Source: Bacteroidaceae bacterium
Lineage (GTDB): Bacteria > Bacteroidota > Bacteroidia > Bacteroidales > Bacteroidaceae
Assembly: GCA_021443405.1 (NCBI GenBank)
Contig: JABUUA010000032.1
Coordinates: 8,162-22,042, forward strand
Direction of reading: 5' to 3'
DNA: 13,881 nucleotides
Below, one piece after another: positions 6,986 through 13,670 of this stretch. Under the pieces are notes generated by a model. That model saw nothing but the letters and a program-made list of their open reading frames with translations. It was not told the origin of the DNA and searched no databases. Numbering within the stretch: the first letter of the stretch is position 1; every line of letters starts with the position of its first letter. The translations under genes and the position numbers were made by a program.

Positions 6986-8821
6986 CTATTTCTTGCTAAT
7001 CTTGTAGAGCGCACTTGCATGGGGAGCGAGGCTCACCTTGCATTGGTCGTTGGCGAAGGTGCCCATTTCCTCGCCGCTCCAAAGGTCGGTGAACGTCCAT
7101 TCCTCACCGTCGGCGATGCCCAGCTGGCGGAGGTCAACGGGGATAGCTGCGCTTGCCGGAGCCTCGACGTGCTCCGTGGCGTCGTGGTCGAACACCATGA
7201 ATTCGCAACTTGATTTCGAGCCTCCGTCCTTGATGCCCGAATCATTGATGCCGGCTATGCACGAGAATCGGACGGCGCCCTTGGGCAGATTGACGAGAAT
7301 GACGGAATTACTGTGGGTGCCAAATCCTTTCGCATACGGTTTTCCGTCGATACGTAAGGGGTTGCCGTATAGGTCGGTATTGGTGTGCACGGAGTTCCAT
7401 CCGGCCGTTTTCTTCAGCAGAGGAAGCGTCGTAAGATCTATTGTCTTGCCGTTCTTGAGCGTAACTGTGGGGTTGCACCAGTCGGCGTGGTCCCAGTTGT
7501 TTCCGTCGCCTCCGTCGGTGACGACGAGAGCCAGTTGGCGACACTTCTTCGGCAGTTTCACATCCACGTTCGTTTGATAGCCCGTGGTCAAATAGGAGAT
7601 AGTGCCGCTTCGATAGAGCGCCTTCTTCGTGTTGGCGTATTCTTGGCCGCGGGTGTTAAAGACGGCAACGTACTTGTTGCCGTTGCGTGTGTCGTCGGCC
7701 GACCAGACAATGAGGCCGTTGTCATTGCTTATGGGGCGGTTGTTCGTGCTATAGCGATGGACGTCGAGAACCCTTCGATTGGTGAGCAACGAAAGGGTGA
7801 ATGCGTCGTTCTGAGGCAAGTCGCCGCCAAACATGAGCGGACTTCGGAAGATGGTCCAAAGGTTCATGACGGTGTATTGCTCGTCGTGTGTGAACTTCGT
7901 CATGCGCTCTTCTCCGCGCTCGCCTCGGATGCTCAGCTTGCCCAGCGGCAGCATGTCAGCGTCGGGCCACGTGCCGGGTGCGATGTAAGGTGCCCACTTC
8001 TCGCAGACTCTGAACTGATATTGCAGTTGATCCCAGTTATCCCAGAAGTCATCGACTGTGCGCCACATGTTGGCATGCGTCACTACGTGATTCATGGCAT
8101 TCAAGGGTGTTTCGCCCGGAGAGAGCGAGAGAACGATGGGCCGTCCCGTTTGGTCTATGGCCTTACGTATCATTTCTATCTCGCCCGTGTGGTAGGGACG
8201 GCTAAGGTCATCTATCTTCACGTAGTCCACGCCCCAGGCAGCATACATGTCAAAGCAACTATTATAATAGGTTTGCGCGCCTGCACGCGTGCATACTACT
8301 TTATAGTTGTCCCGCAACCAAGTACAGGCGGAATCGTTGCTGCATATCTGGTCGCATGTGATTCCGTCCGCGCCCTTGATGGGAAGTTTGCGCGCAGCAG
8401 CTTGCTTGGGAAGTCCGCGCATGAGGTGGATGCCGAACTTAAGTCCGAGGCTGTGGATATAGTCGGCCAGAGGCTTGAAACCTTTGCCATCGGCGGCCGA
8501 GGGGAAACGATTCACGGCAGGTGTATAGCGGCCGTATTCGTCGATGACGTAACGTGGGTCGGTCTGATTATAGCCGCCGGCCTTGTCGTTCTCCACAAAC
8601 CAGCGGATATCCACCACTACGTATTCCCAACCATATTCTTTCAGGTACTTTGCCATGTAGTCGGCATTGGCCTTCACCTCGTCCTCGGTGACGGTCGGAC
8701 CATAGCAGTCCCAGGAGTTCCAGCCCATAGGCGGCGTCTGTGCCCACTGGCGGAAGGTGAGGTCTTGTGCTGACGTTGCAAGAGAAAGACTCAGACAAAT
8801 GAATACAAAAATGGGTTTCAT
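6986..8821 (-). CDS. Exported GH27 glycosidase (alpha-galactosidase or beta-L-arabinopyranosidase) with NPCBM-like domain
   Basis: 611 residues from the ATG at 8821, which gives a clean signal peptide (MKPIFVFICLSLSLATSA, cut before QD). A frame start at 8851 exists but lies at the predicted transcription start. Seen, counting from 8821: TPPMGWNSWDCYGP (29-42), DIRW (71-74) where canonical GH27 has DDxW, VKIDD with nucleophile D204, and WRTVDDFWD with acid/base D258. A C-terminal region (about 473-550) carrying a GFGTHSNS motif resembles NPCBM, a galactose-binding-like fold inserted before the final beta-sandwich strands. GH27 covers alpha-galactosidases, alpha-N-acetylgalactosaminidases and beta-L-arabinopyranosidases, and the sequence does not settle which. 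First gene of the glycosidase pair. Confidence 0.88.
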   Translation of the reverse strand: MKPIFVFICLSLSLATSAQDLTFRQWAQTPPMGWNSWDCYGPTVTEDEVKANADYMAKYLKEYGWEYVVVDIRWFVENDKAGGYNQTDPRYVIDEYGRYTPAVNRFPSAADGKGFKPLADYIHSLGLKFGIHLMRGLPKQAAARKLPIKGADGITCDQICSNDSACTWLRDNYKVVCTRAGAQTYYNSCFDMYAAWGVDYVKIDDLSRPYHTGEIEMIRKAIDQTGRPIVLSLSPGETPLNAMNHVVTHANMWRTVDDFWDNWDQLQYQFRVCEKWAPYIAPGTWPDADMLPLGKLSIRGERGEERMTKFTHDEQYTVMNLWTIFRSPLMFGGDLPQNDAFTLSLLTNRRVLDVHRYSTNNRPISNDNGLIVWSADDTRNGNKYVAVFNTRGQEYANTKKALYRSGTISYLTTGYQTNVDVKLPKKCRQLALVVTDGGDGNNWDHADWCNPTVTLKNGKTIDLTTLPLLKKTAGWNSVHTNTDLYGNPLRIDGKPYAKGFGTHSNSVILVNLPKGAVRFSCIAGINDSGIKDGGSKSSCEFMVFDHDATEHVEAPASAAIPVDLRQLGIADGEEWTFTDLWSGEEMGTFANDQCKVSLAPHASALYKISKK

Positions 8822-8855
8822 GGCGGCCATAGATAGTGAGTTAAAAATCATATCA

Positions 8856-8863
8856 CAAAGATA
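8856..8863 (-). promoter_or_regulatory. -7 box for the GH27/GH127-type operon
   Basis: Minus strand TATCTTTG fits TAnnTTTG. No clear -33 TTTG is seen at 19-21 bases. The predicted transcription start falls near 8850, which supports translation from 8821 rather than 8851. Confidence 0.5.
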
Positions 8864-8943
8864 AGAAATATTATGCTTAACGACATTCTTTCACCTTATT
8901 TTATAGAAAATATGGCAATTATTGCAGTTTTTTTTCTGATTTG

Positions 8944-8975
8944 TTTGGTGATTCGGAAATTTCCCCTTACTTTTG
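8944..8975 (+). promoter_or_regulatory. Canonical Bacteroidetes promoter for HU
   Basis: TTTG at 8944-8947, exactly 20 bases, then TACTTTTG at 8968-8975: a full TTTG-N20-TAnnTTTG match. Transcription would start near 8980, leaving a leader of about 40 AT-rich bases before the HU ATG. This is the strongest promoter in the window and helps place the organism. Confidence 0.8.
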
Positions 8976-9021
8976 TCGTGCAATGTGGAACTACATATAT
9001 TAACTTATTAAACTATAAATT

Positions 9022-9291
9022 ATGAACAAGACTGAATTGATCGCAAAGGTTGCTGAGGCCGCTGGTATGAGCAAGGTAGATTCTAAGAAGGCAATCGACG
9101 CTGCCATTGCTGCTGTTAAAGACGCTCTGAAGGCTGGTGAGAAGGTACAAATCCCCGGTATCATCACTTTGAGTGTTGTTGAGCGTGCCGAGCGCAACGG
9201 TAAGAACCCCTCTACTGGTGAGGCCATGGTTATCCCCGCTAAGAAGGTGGTGAAGGCAAAGGTTGGTGCAGAGCTCGAGGCAGCTATCTAA
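9022..9291 (+). CDS. HU-family DNA-binding protein
   Basis: 89 residues, the normal length of an HU monomer. Seen: MNKTELIAKVAEAAGMSK opening helix, a two-helix dimer core to about residue 40, GEKVQIPGIITLSV strands, and the DNA-binding arm with RNGKNPSTGEAMVIPA including the conserved Asn-Pro, then the closing helix KVGAELEAAI. HU dimers bend and compact DNA without strong sequence preference. The gene is monocistronic, with its own canonical promoter and a strong terminator just downstream. Codon use favours GCT, AAG and GGT, unlike the flanking enzymes, as expected for a highly expressed gene. The arm sequence makes HU more likely than IHF. Confidence 0.95.
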   Translation: MNKTELIAKVAEAAGMSKVDSKKAIDAAIAAVKDALKAGEKVQIPGIITLSVVERAERNGKNPSTGEAMVIPAKKVVKAKVGAELEAAI

Positions 9292-9320
9292 TCTCTTGCT
9301 TACAGCAAACACATAAAATA

Positions 9321-9349
9321 AGGGTCGCTACAAAATAGCGACCTTTTTT
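9321..9349 (+). terminator. Intrinsic terminator after HU
   Basis: GGTCGCTA (9323-9330) pairs perfectly with TAGCGACC (9336-9343) around a CAAAA loop, followed by T6 (9344-9349). Preceding A residues can extend the stem against the T run. Confidence 0.92.
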
Positions 9350-9384
9350 CGTGGGTTTGACATCGCTATTTAACGGATTTTTTG

Positions 9385-9392
9385 TAACTTTG
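9385..9392 (+). promoter_or_regulatory. -7 box for the PurF-like gene
   Basis: TAACTTTG matches TAnnTTTG. The nearest TTTG upstream (9356-9359) is 25 bases away, longer than usual, so the -33 element is weak or absent. The leader would be about 65 bases and carries the dyad at 9407-9419. Confidence 0.5.
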
Positions 9393-9406
9393 TGAGTGAA
9401 ATTTCG

Positions 9407-9419
9407 TGCCTGTCAGGCA
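9407..9419. promoter_or_regulatory. Dyad in the leader of the PurF-like gene, possible operator
   Basis: TGCCTG, one T, CAGGCA: a perfect 6-bp dyad with a one-base centre, too tight for a normal RNA hairpin at full length but suited to a dimeric regulator. It sits about 15 bases after the -7 box and is flanked by direct repeats TTTCGT (9402-9407 and 9422-9427). No known regulator was recognised. Confidence 0.3.
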
Positions 9420-9460
9420 GGTTTCGTTTAAGGTATTAAAAAAAAGAAAGTTACATCACC

Positions 9461-10930
9461 ATGGGAGGTTTCTTTGGTACAGTTCAGCAAGTCGAGTGCT
9501 CGACCGATTTATTTTACGGCACCGACTACCAGTCACATTTAGGAACACGCAGAGGCGGCATGGCCACGTATGATGAGGGACGTGGGTTCTACCGTGCCAT
9601 CCACAATCTTGAGAACACCTATTTCCGTACGCGCTTCGAGCCCGAGTTGGACAAATTTGTGGGTAAAAGCGGTATTGGAGTCATCAGCGATACTGACGCG
9701 CAGCCTTTGCTGATGAACTGTCATCTGGGGCGTTTCGCCATTGTGACTGTGGCAAAAATCAATAATATCGAGGAACTGGCCGAGGAACTTCTGGCCGAGA
9801 ACATGCACTTGAGTGAATTCTCGTCTGGCAAGATAAATCCCACGGAAATCATAAGCCTGCTCATCATCAAGGGCAAGACCTACGTCGAAGGCATAGAGAA
9901 TGTGTATCGTCGCGTGAAGGGGTCTTGCTCGTTGCTTCTGCTCACCGAAGACGGAATCATTGCGGCTCGCGACCGTTGGGGGCGCACACCCATTGTAGTG
10001 GGAACCAAAGAAGGCGCCATGGCCGCCACGAGCGAGAGCACCGCGTTCCCGAATCTTGGGTTCGAGACGTCGTATTATGTGGGTCCGGGCGAAGTGGTGC
10101 GGCTGCGCCCGGAAGGCATGGAACAGCTGCGAAAGCCCGAGGAAGAGATGCAGATATGTTCTTTCCTCTGGATTTACTACGGCTTTCCCACCTCGTGCTA
10201 CGAAGGGAAGAATGTGGAGGACATGCGCTTTGAAACGGGCCGAGTCATGGGCGAAAGCGACGAGACAGATATAGACTGTGTGGGTGGCATCCCCGATTCG
10301 GGCGTGGCCATGGCCCACGGCTATGCGGCCGGACATAACGTTCATTATCAGCGAGGCATAGCGAAATACACCCCGACGTGGCCGCGCTCGTTCATGCCCG
10401 CCCGCCAGGAAATGCGCAATCTCGTTGCGAAGATGAAGCTCATCCCTAACCGCGACATGTTGCGCGGCAAGCGTTGTTTGTTCTGCGACGACTCTATCGT
10501 CCGCGGCACACAATTGCGCGAGAATACCAAGATTCTTAAGGAACTGGGGGCCAAGGAAGTGCACATGCGCATTGCGTGCCCGCCATTGATTTACGCTTGT
10601 CCCTTTGTGAATTTCTCCGCTTCTAAGAGCGAATTGGAACTGATAACACGTCGAGTCATCAAGGACTTCGAGACGGGTAGTGCCAAGGCGACCATGCTTG
10701 CCGATGCACACACGGCCGACAATGTGGATGTTTCTGAGGAGAAACTGAAGGCCTATGCCACTACGGGAAGTCCCGAATATCAGGCCATGGTGGCTGAGAT
10801 AGCCCGTCGTCTGAACCTCGACAGCCTGAAGTTCTCCACCTTGGAAACTATCATCAAGGCTATCGGGTTACCGAAATGCAAGGTCTGCACCCACTGCTTC
10901 GACGGAAGTTCCTGCCACACGCTTAAATAA
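9461..10930 (+). CDS. PurF-like amidophosphoribosyltransferase paralog lacking the N-terminal catalytic Cys
   Basis: 489 residues with the PurF layout: an N-terminal Ntn-type glutaminase fold (about 1-230, with HLGTRRGG at 26-33, AARDRWGRTPI and TSES) and a C-terminal type I phosphoribosyltransferase domain with the PRPP loop FCDDSIVRGTQ (341-351). PurF makes 5-phosphoribosylamine from PRPP and glutamine, the first purine step. The glutaminase nucleophile should be Cys immediately after the initiator Met; here the chain begins MGGFFG, and no in-frame Cys precedes it. Cysteines at 233, 373 or 380, 473 and 476 resemble Fe-S ligands of the Bacillus-type enzyme. An extra segment lies at about 403-428. 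Bacteroidetes carry a similar MGGFFGT paralog, recalled as routinely annotated PurF. It may use free ammonia or have another role. Confidence 0.85.
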   Translation: MGGFFGTVQQVECSTDLFYGTDYQSHLGTRRGGMATYDEGRGFYRAIHNLENTYFRTRFEPELDKFVGKSGIGVISDTDAQPLLMNCHLGRFAIVTVAKINNIEELAEELLAENMHLSEFSSGKINPTEIISLLIIKGKTYVEGIENVYRRVKGSCSLLLLTEDGIIAARDRWGRTPIVVGTKEGAMAATSESTAFPNLGFETSYYVGPGEVVRLRPEGMEQLRKPEEEMQICSFLWIYYGFPTSCYEGKNVEDMRFETGRVMGESDETDIDCVGGIPDSGVAMAHGYAAGHNVHYQRGIAKYTPTWPRSFMPARQEMRNLVAKMKLIPNRDMLRGKRCLFCDDSIVRGTQLRENTKILKELGAKEVHMRIACPPLIYACPFVNFSASKSELELITRRVIKDFETGSAKATMLADAHTADNVDVSEEKLKAYATTGSPEYQAMVAEIARRLNLDSLKFSTLETIIKAIGLPKCKVCTHCFDGSSCHTLK

Positions 10931-10943
10931 ACAATCTAATATG

Positions 10944-10973
10944 AAGCCCAGAAGTTCCCATACTTTTGGGCTT
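10944..10973. terminator. Hairpin terminator between convergent genes
   Basis: AAGCCCAGAAG (10944-10954) pairs with CTTTTGGGCTT (10963-10973), 11 pairs with one G-T wobble, loop of eight bases, followed by TATAATT on the plus strand. It lies between the PurF-like stop and the stop of the minus-strand deacylase and may serve both directions; the T-run is weak. Confidence 0.7.
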
Positions 10974-11563
10974 TATAATTGCACAACGATGGGAGTGTGA
11001 TGGATGGCGGGCAGAATCTTCTCGGTAAGATCCTTCAACTTTAATCGCAGGCTTGAGGTGTTGATGCACGGATGAAACCCTATGAGTTCACTGCGGAAAA
11101 TGTCCTGGTCAATCAGTAGTTGAACGGCATTGTCGTGGTCGTTCATCAGGCCCATTACCGAGGCGGAGCCCGGCGTGACGTCTAAATACTTCAGCATGTC
11201 CTCTTCGCCGGCGAAGGAAAGTCGGGCCGAATTGATTTGGGCCGACAAATCTTTGGTGAGAAACTTCTTGTCGCCCGGAATCATCAGTAAGTAGAACTTG
11301 GTCCGCTGACGGTTACAGAGAAACAAATTCTTGCAGATGATGGGGTGCCGACCTGCGGAGTCGGCGGCGCTTTCCTTGAATGCTTCGAGGGGAAGTCGCT
11401 CGAAAGCCGCGTCAATCTGTGCGCACACCTCCATGGTCATGGCCGGCTCGTGGTCGAGGCGTTCATAGGAGATTCCGAGTTGGTCGAGCAAATCATAGAC
11501 GCGAATTTCCCGCTCCATGCGGTTGTCACCCTGGGTCGGTCGGCCCTGAAAGATAGTAAGCAT
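10973..11563 (-). CDS. YbaK/ProX-type aminoacyl-tRNA deacylase (prolyl-tRNA editing family)
   Basis: Up to 196 residues from 11563; an ATG at 11518 (MEREIRVYDLLDQLG) would give 181 and matches the family N-terminus equally well. Seen: DHEPAMTMEV (37-46), CKNLFLCN with the conserved Lys78, DLSAQINSARLSF, PGSASVMGLMND (131-142) and GFHPCINTSSLRL (162-173), the LxPGSxSxxGLxND and GxHPxxNTxS patterns of stand-alone ProX/PrdX proteins. These hydrolyse mischarged Ala-tRNA(Pro) or Cys-tRNA(Pro) in the cytosol, acting in trans. The start at 11563 is six bases after the stop of the DUF2461 gene, so both are read from one promoter. Exact tRNA substrate is unknown. Confidence 0.88.
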   Translation of the reverse strand: MLTIFQGRPTQGDNRMEREIRVYDLLDQLGISYERLDHEPAMTMEVCAQIDAAFERLPLEAFKESAADSAGRHPIICKNLFLCNRQRTKFYLLMIPGDKKFLTKDLSAQINSARLSFAGEEDMLKYLDVTPGSASVMGLMNDHDNAVQLLIDQDIFRSELIGFHPCINTSSLRLKLKDLTEKILPAIHHTPIVVQL

Positions 11564-11569
11564 GGCGTC

Positions 11570-12244
11570 TTATTCTTTGGAAAAAGCGATGGCACGATTG
11601 ATGAAATCGAGGAACGGCTTTGTTCCCTTGAAATCACTGATAAGGCGGTCGGCCACATCGGCTGACTGCATGTAACGGTTATCTACGGTGCGGCAGAGGC
11701 AGAAGGCCTTGAGGCGCAGATAGTCGGAATAGGGCTGGTCGGAAGGGAAGCCCGCCGGCGTCTTCTTGAGCGACCATTCATCGTCGAGCTCGAATCCCTT
11801 GGCTTGCAGCAAGGTATCCTCGAAAGTGCGGGGCTCGTTGCAGATGTCTTCGCGCAAAATCCGGAGCGCCGCGGGCTCGCAGCAATAATTCCCGGTCGCC
11901 AACAAACAGCCGCCTGGATAGCCGCAATCGTTCCGCGCGCCCACTTGGAAGTAATACCCCGAGTAACCCGACTTCTTGCCGCCCGGAACAATAAAGGCGC
12001 CCATGTGCGTCTTGTAGGGAGTTTTGTCGGCAGAGAACCGCGTGTCGCGGTAGATGCGATAGGTGCAATCCTTTGCCTTCAAGTCTTTTATCGACTCATC
12101 GAACTCGGCGATTCCGGCGATGACTCGTTCCGTGAGTTCCTCGAAGCGTGCTTTACACCGGTTATATTCTTCTTTGTGAGCCAAGAACCATTCGCGGTTG
12201 TTGTGCTCGCTGAGCTGTTGCAGAAATTGGATGATGCGTTTCAT
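11570..12244 (-). CDS. DUF2461 family protein
   Basis: About 224 residues from the ATG at 12244 (MKRIIQFLQQLSEHNN); a start at 12253 would add three residues but lies inside the predicted -7 box. Seen, counted from 12253: EHNNREWFLAHKEEYNR (16-32), the hallmark YRIYRDTRFSADKTPYKTHM (66-85), GYYFQVG, GGCLLATGNYC and SDYLRLKAF. The length is normal for the family (TIGR02453). No biochemical function is established that I know of. There is no signal peptide, so it is cytosolic. It heads a two-gene unit with the tRNA deacylase and is divergent from the thioredoxin-fold gene. Confidence 0.88.
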   Translation of the reverse strand: MKRIIQFLQQLSEHNNREWFLAHKEEYNRCKARFEELTERVIAGIAEFDESIKDLKAKDCTYRIYRDTRFSADKTPYKTHMGAFIVPGGKKSGYSGYYFQVGARNDCGYPGGCLLATGNYCCEPAALRILREDICNEPRTFEDTLLQAKGFELDDEWSLKKTPAGFPSDQPYSDYLRLKAFCLCRTVDNRYMQSADVADRLISDFKGTKPFLDFINRAIAFSKE

Positions 12245-12250
12245 GATGCA

Positions 12251-12258
12251 CAAAGTTA
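12251..12258 (-). promoter_or_regulatory. -7 box for the DUF2461/deacylase pair
   Basis: Minus strand TAACTTTG fits TAnnTTTG. It ends only seven bases before the ATG at 12244, so the transcript would be almost leaderless. No clean -33 TTTG is seen at standard spacing. Confidence 0.4.
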
Positions 12259-12301
12259 GTGATTTTGTGGGGAAGATGTACTGAAATCACGGCATTTTTT
12301 G

Positions 12302-12309
12302 TATCTTTG
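12302..12309 (+). promoter_or_regulatory. -7 box for the thioredoxin-fold/GH16 pair
   Basis: TATCTTTG fits TAnnTTTG and precedes the ATG at 12331 by 21 bases. The -33 element is not obvious. It shows that the in-frame start at 12259 is upstream of transcription and unlikely to be used. Confidence 0.5.
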
Positions 12310-12330
12310 AGAGCAAATAACGTAATTACG

Positions 12331-12801
12331 ATGAAAAAGTTTTATTGCACGCTCCTGCTTCTCATGTCCGCAGCCGTTGCCTCGGCTCAGCTGACGAAGG
12401 TGTATGACGAACAGGTCGCCCCCCTGCAACAAATAGAAGAAGCTGTCGCAAAGGCGCGGAGCGAGGGGCACTTTGTCGTGTGTCAAGTGGGCGGAAACTG
12501 GTGTCCTTGGTGTCTGAAACTGGCGGCGTTTGTGGAGAAAGATTCCCTCGTCAGGGAGGTCATCGCGCAGAACTTTGAGTACATTCATGTGAATTACCCC
12601 CGTCGTGACGCCGCGCCGGCCTTGATGCAACGACTGCACAATCCCGGTCGGTTCGGCTATCCCGCCTTAGTGGTGCTCGACGGCGATGGGCAGGTGCTTC
12701 ATATTCAGGACAGCAGTTTCTTGGAAGAAGGCAGCGGATACGATGCGGCAAAAGTGCTGCGATTTCTGAAGGGTTGGACGCCGGCCGCCGTAAAAAACTA
12801 A
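12331..12801 (+). CDS. Exported thioredoxin-fold protein (WCPWC)
   Basis: 156 residues from ATG 12331, chosen because it starts a textbook signal peptide (MKKFYCTLLLLMSAAVASA, cut before Q20) and lies downstream of a -7 box. Seen: a helix leading into FVVCQVGGNWCPWCLKL with the CxxC pair C58 and C61, the preceding Trp, and GYP with the cis-Pro at 111 followed by the ALVVLDGDG strand. This is the thioredoxin-like fold of the Thioredoxin_7 type; it should act as an oxidoreductase or redox partner in the periplasm. The end is marked by tandem TAA TAA, and the GH16 gene begins 12 bases on, so they are co-transcribed. The redox partner is unknown. Confidence 0.85.
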   Translation: MKKFYCTLLLLMSAAVASAQLTKVYDEQVAPLQQIEEAVAKARSEGHFVVCQVGGNWCPWCLKLAAFVEKDSLVREVIAQNFEYIHVNYPRRDAAPALMQRLHNPGRFGYPALVVLDGDGQVLHIQDSSFLEEGSGYDAAKVLRFLKGWTPAAVKN

Positions 12802-12813
12802 TAAGTGGAAACG

Positions 12814-13659
12814 ATGAAACACTGGTTGTTACCCGTTCTTTTCTGCTGCTTGTGCGGTGGTCTGTGGGCACAGACCGGCGACTATCAGTTAGTTTGGCAC
12901 GACGAGTTCGACGGTTCCGGCCCTTACGACGACACGGTCTGGCAGGCGGAACAAGGCTTTGTTAGGAACGAAGAATACCAATGGTATCAGTCGGCCAACG
13001 CCTACCGTCAGCACGGCGTGTTAGTGTTGGAAGCACGTCGCGACAGTGTTCCCAACCCCAATTACCGCGAAGGAGCGCGCGACTGGCGTCGGAGTCGCCC
13101 TTATGCCCGCTATTCCTCGGCCAGCGTGACCACCCGGCAATCGTTTCACTTCCAGTACGGCCGCTTGGAAGTGAGGGCACGCATACCGGCGGTCATGGGC
13201 GCGTGGCCCGCTATCTGGACCCTGGGAGTGCAGGGAGAATGGCCCAGTAATGGTGAGGTGGACGTCATGGAGTTCTATCATATTAAGGGCAAACCTCATA
13301 TTCTTGCCAATGCGGCGTGGGGAGACGACCGCCGCTATCATGCGGTGTGGAACACCAAGACGACCGCTTACGACCACTTCCTCGAGCGCGACCCTTATTG
13401 GGGGGAGAAGTTTCACACATGGGTGATGGACTGGACGGAAGACTACATTCGTATCTATCTTGATGGCGAATTACTTAACGAGGTGGATTTAACCGTCACT
13501 ATAAATGGTTCGATAGGTAGGCACACCAATCCTTTCCACCAAGCTCATTACATCTTGCTCGACCTTGCCATCGGCGGACAGAATGGCGGTGAACCCAGCA
13601 ACGACTCGTTTCCTATGCGGTATGAAATTGATTACGTTCGCGTGTATCAACGAAAGTAA
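12814..13659 (+). CDS. Exported GH16 glycoside hydrolase, probable beta-glucanase (laminarinase-like)
   Basis: 281 residues from ATG 12814; the frame also has a GTG at 12805, less likely because 12814 starts the signal peptide (LLPVLFCCLCGGLWA, cut before Q). Single-domain GH16 beta-jelly roll. Seen: LVWHDEFDG (26-34), EEYQWYQSANAY (53-64), FQYGRLEVRARIP, WPAIWTLG, and the catalytic NGEVDVMEF with nucleophile E148, D150 and acid/base E153 in the ExDxxE form, and a closing IDYVRVYQ strand. The ExDxxE form and the EE.QWYQ segment fit the laminarinase-like branch, suggesting endo-beta-1,3- or mixed-linkage glucan cleavage; agarase-type specificities are less likely but not excluded. No carbohydrate-binding module or cysteine lipobox is seen. 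Last gene of the plus-strand pair. Confidence 0.88.
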   Translation: MKHWLLPVLFCCLCGGLWAQTGDYQLVWHDEFDGSGPYDDTVWQAEQGFVRNEEYQWYQSANAYRQHGVLVLEARRDSVPNPNYREGARDWRRSRPYARYSSASVTTRQSFHFQYGRLEVRARIPAVMGAWPAIWTLGVQGEWPSNGEVDVMEFYHIKGKPHILANAAWGDDRRYHAVWNTKTTAYDHFLERDPYWGEKFHTWVMDWTEDYIRIYLDGELLNEVDLTVTINGSIGRHTNPFHQAHYILLDLAIGGQNGGEPSNDSFPMRYEIDYVRVYQRK

Positions 13660-13670
13660 TCGTCCGGAAT

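Noticed and set aside
7385..8773. Long plus-strand frame (462 codons) opposite the GH27 gene
   Set aside because: It lies fully antisense to a gene with clear catalytic motifs, shows no recognisable domain, and is explained by codon bias of the opposite strand.
9539..10711. Minus-strand frame of 390 codons opposite the PurF-like gene
   Set aside because: Antisense shadow of a well-supported gene; low-complexity composition, no motifs.
12259..12330. Upstream start of the thioredoxin-fold gene at 12259
   Set aside because: It would precede the predicted promoter and bury the signal peptide; the start at 12331 fits much better.
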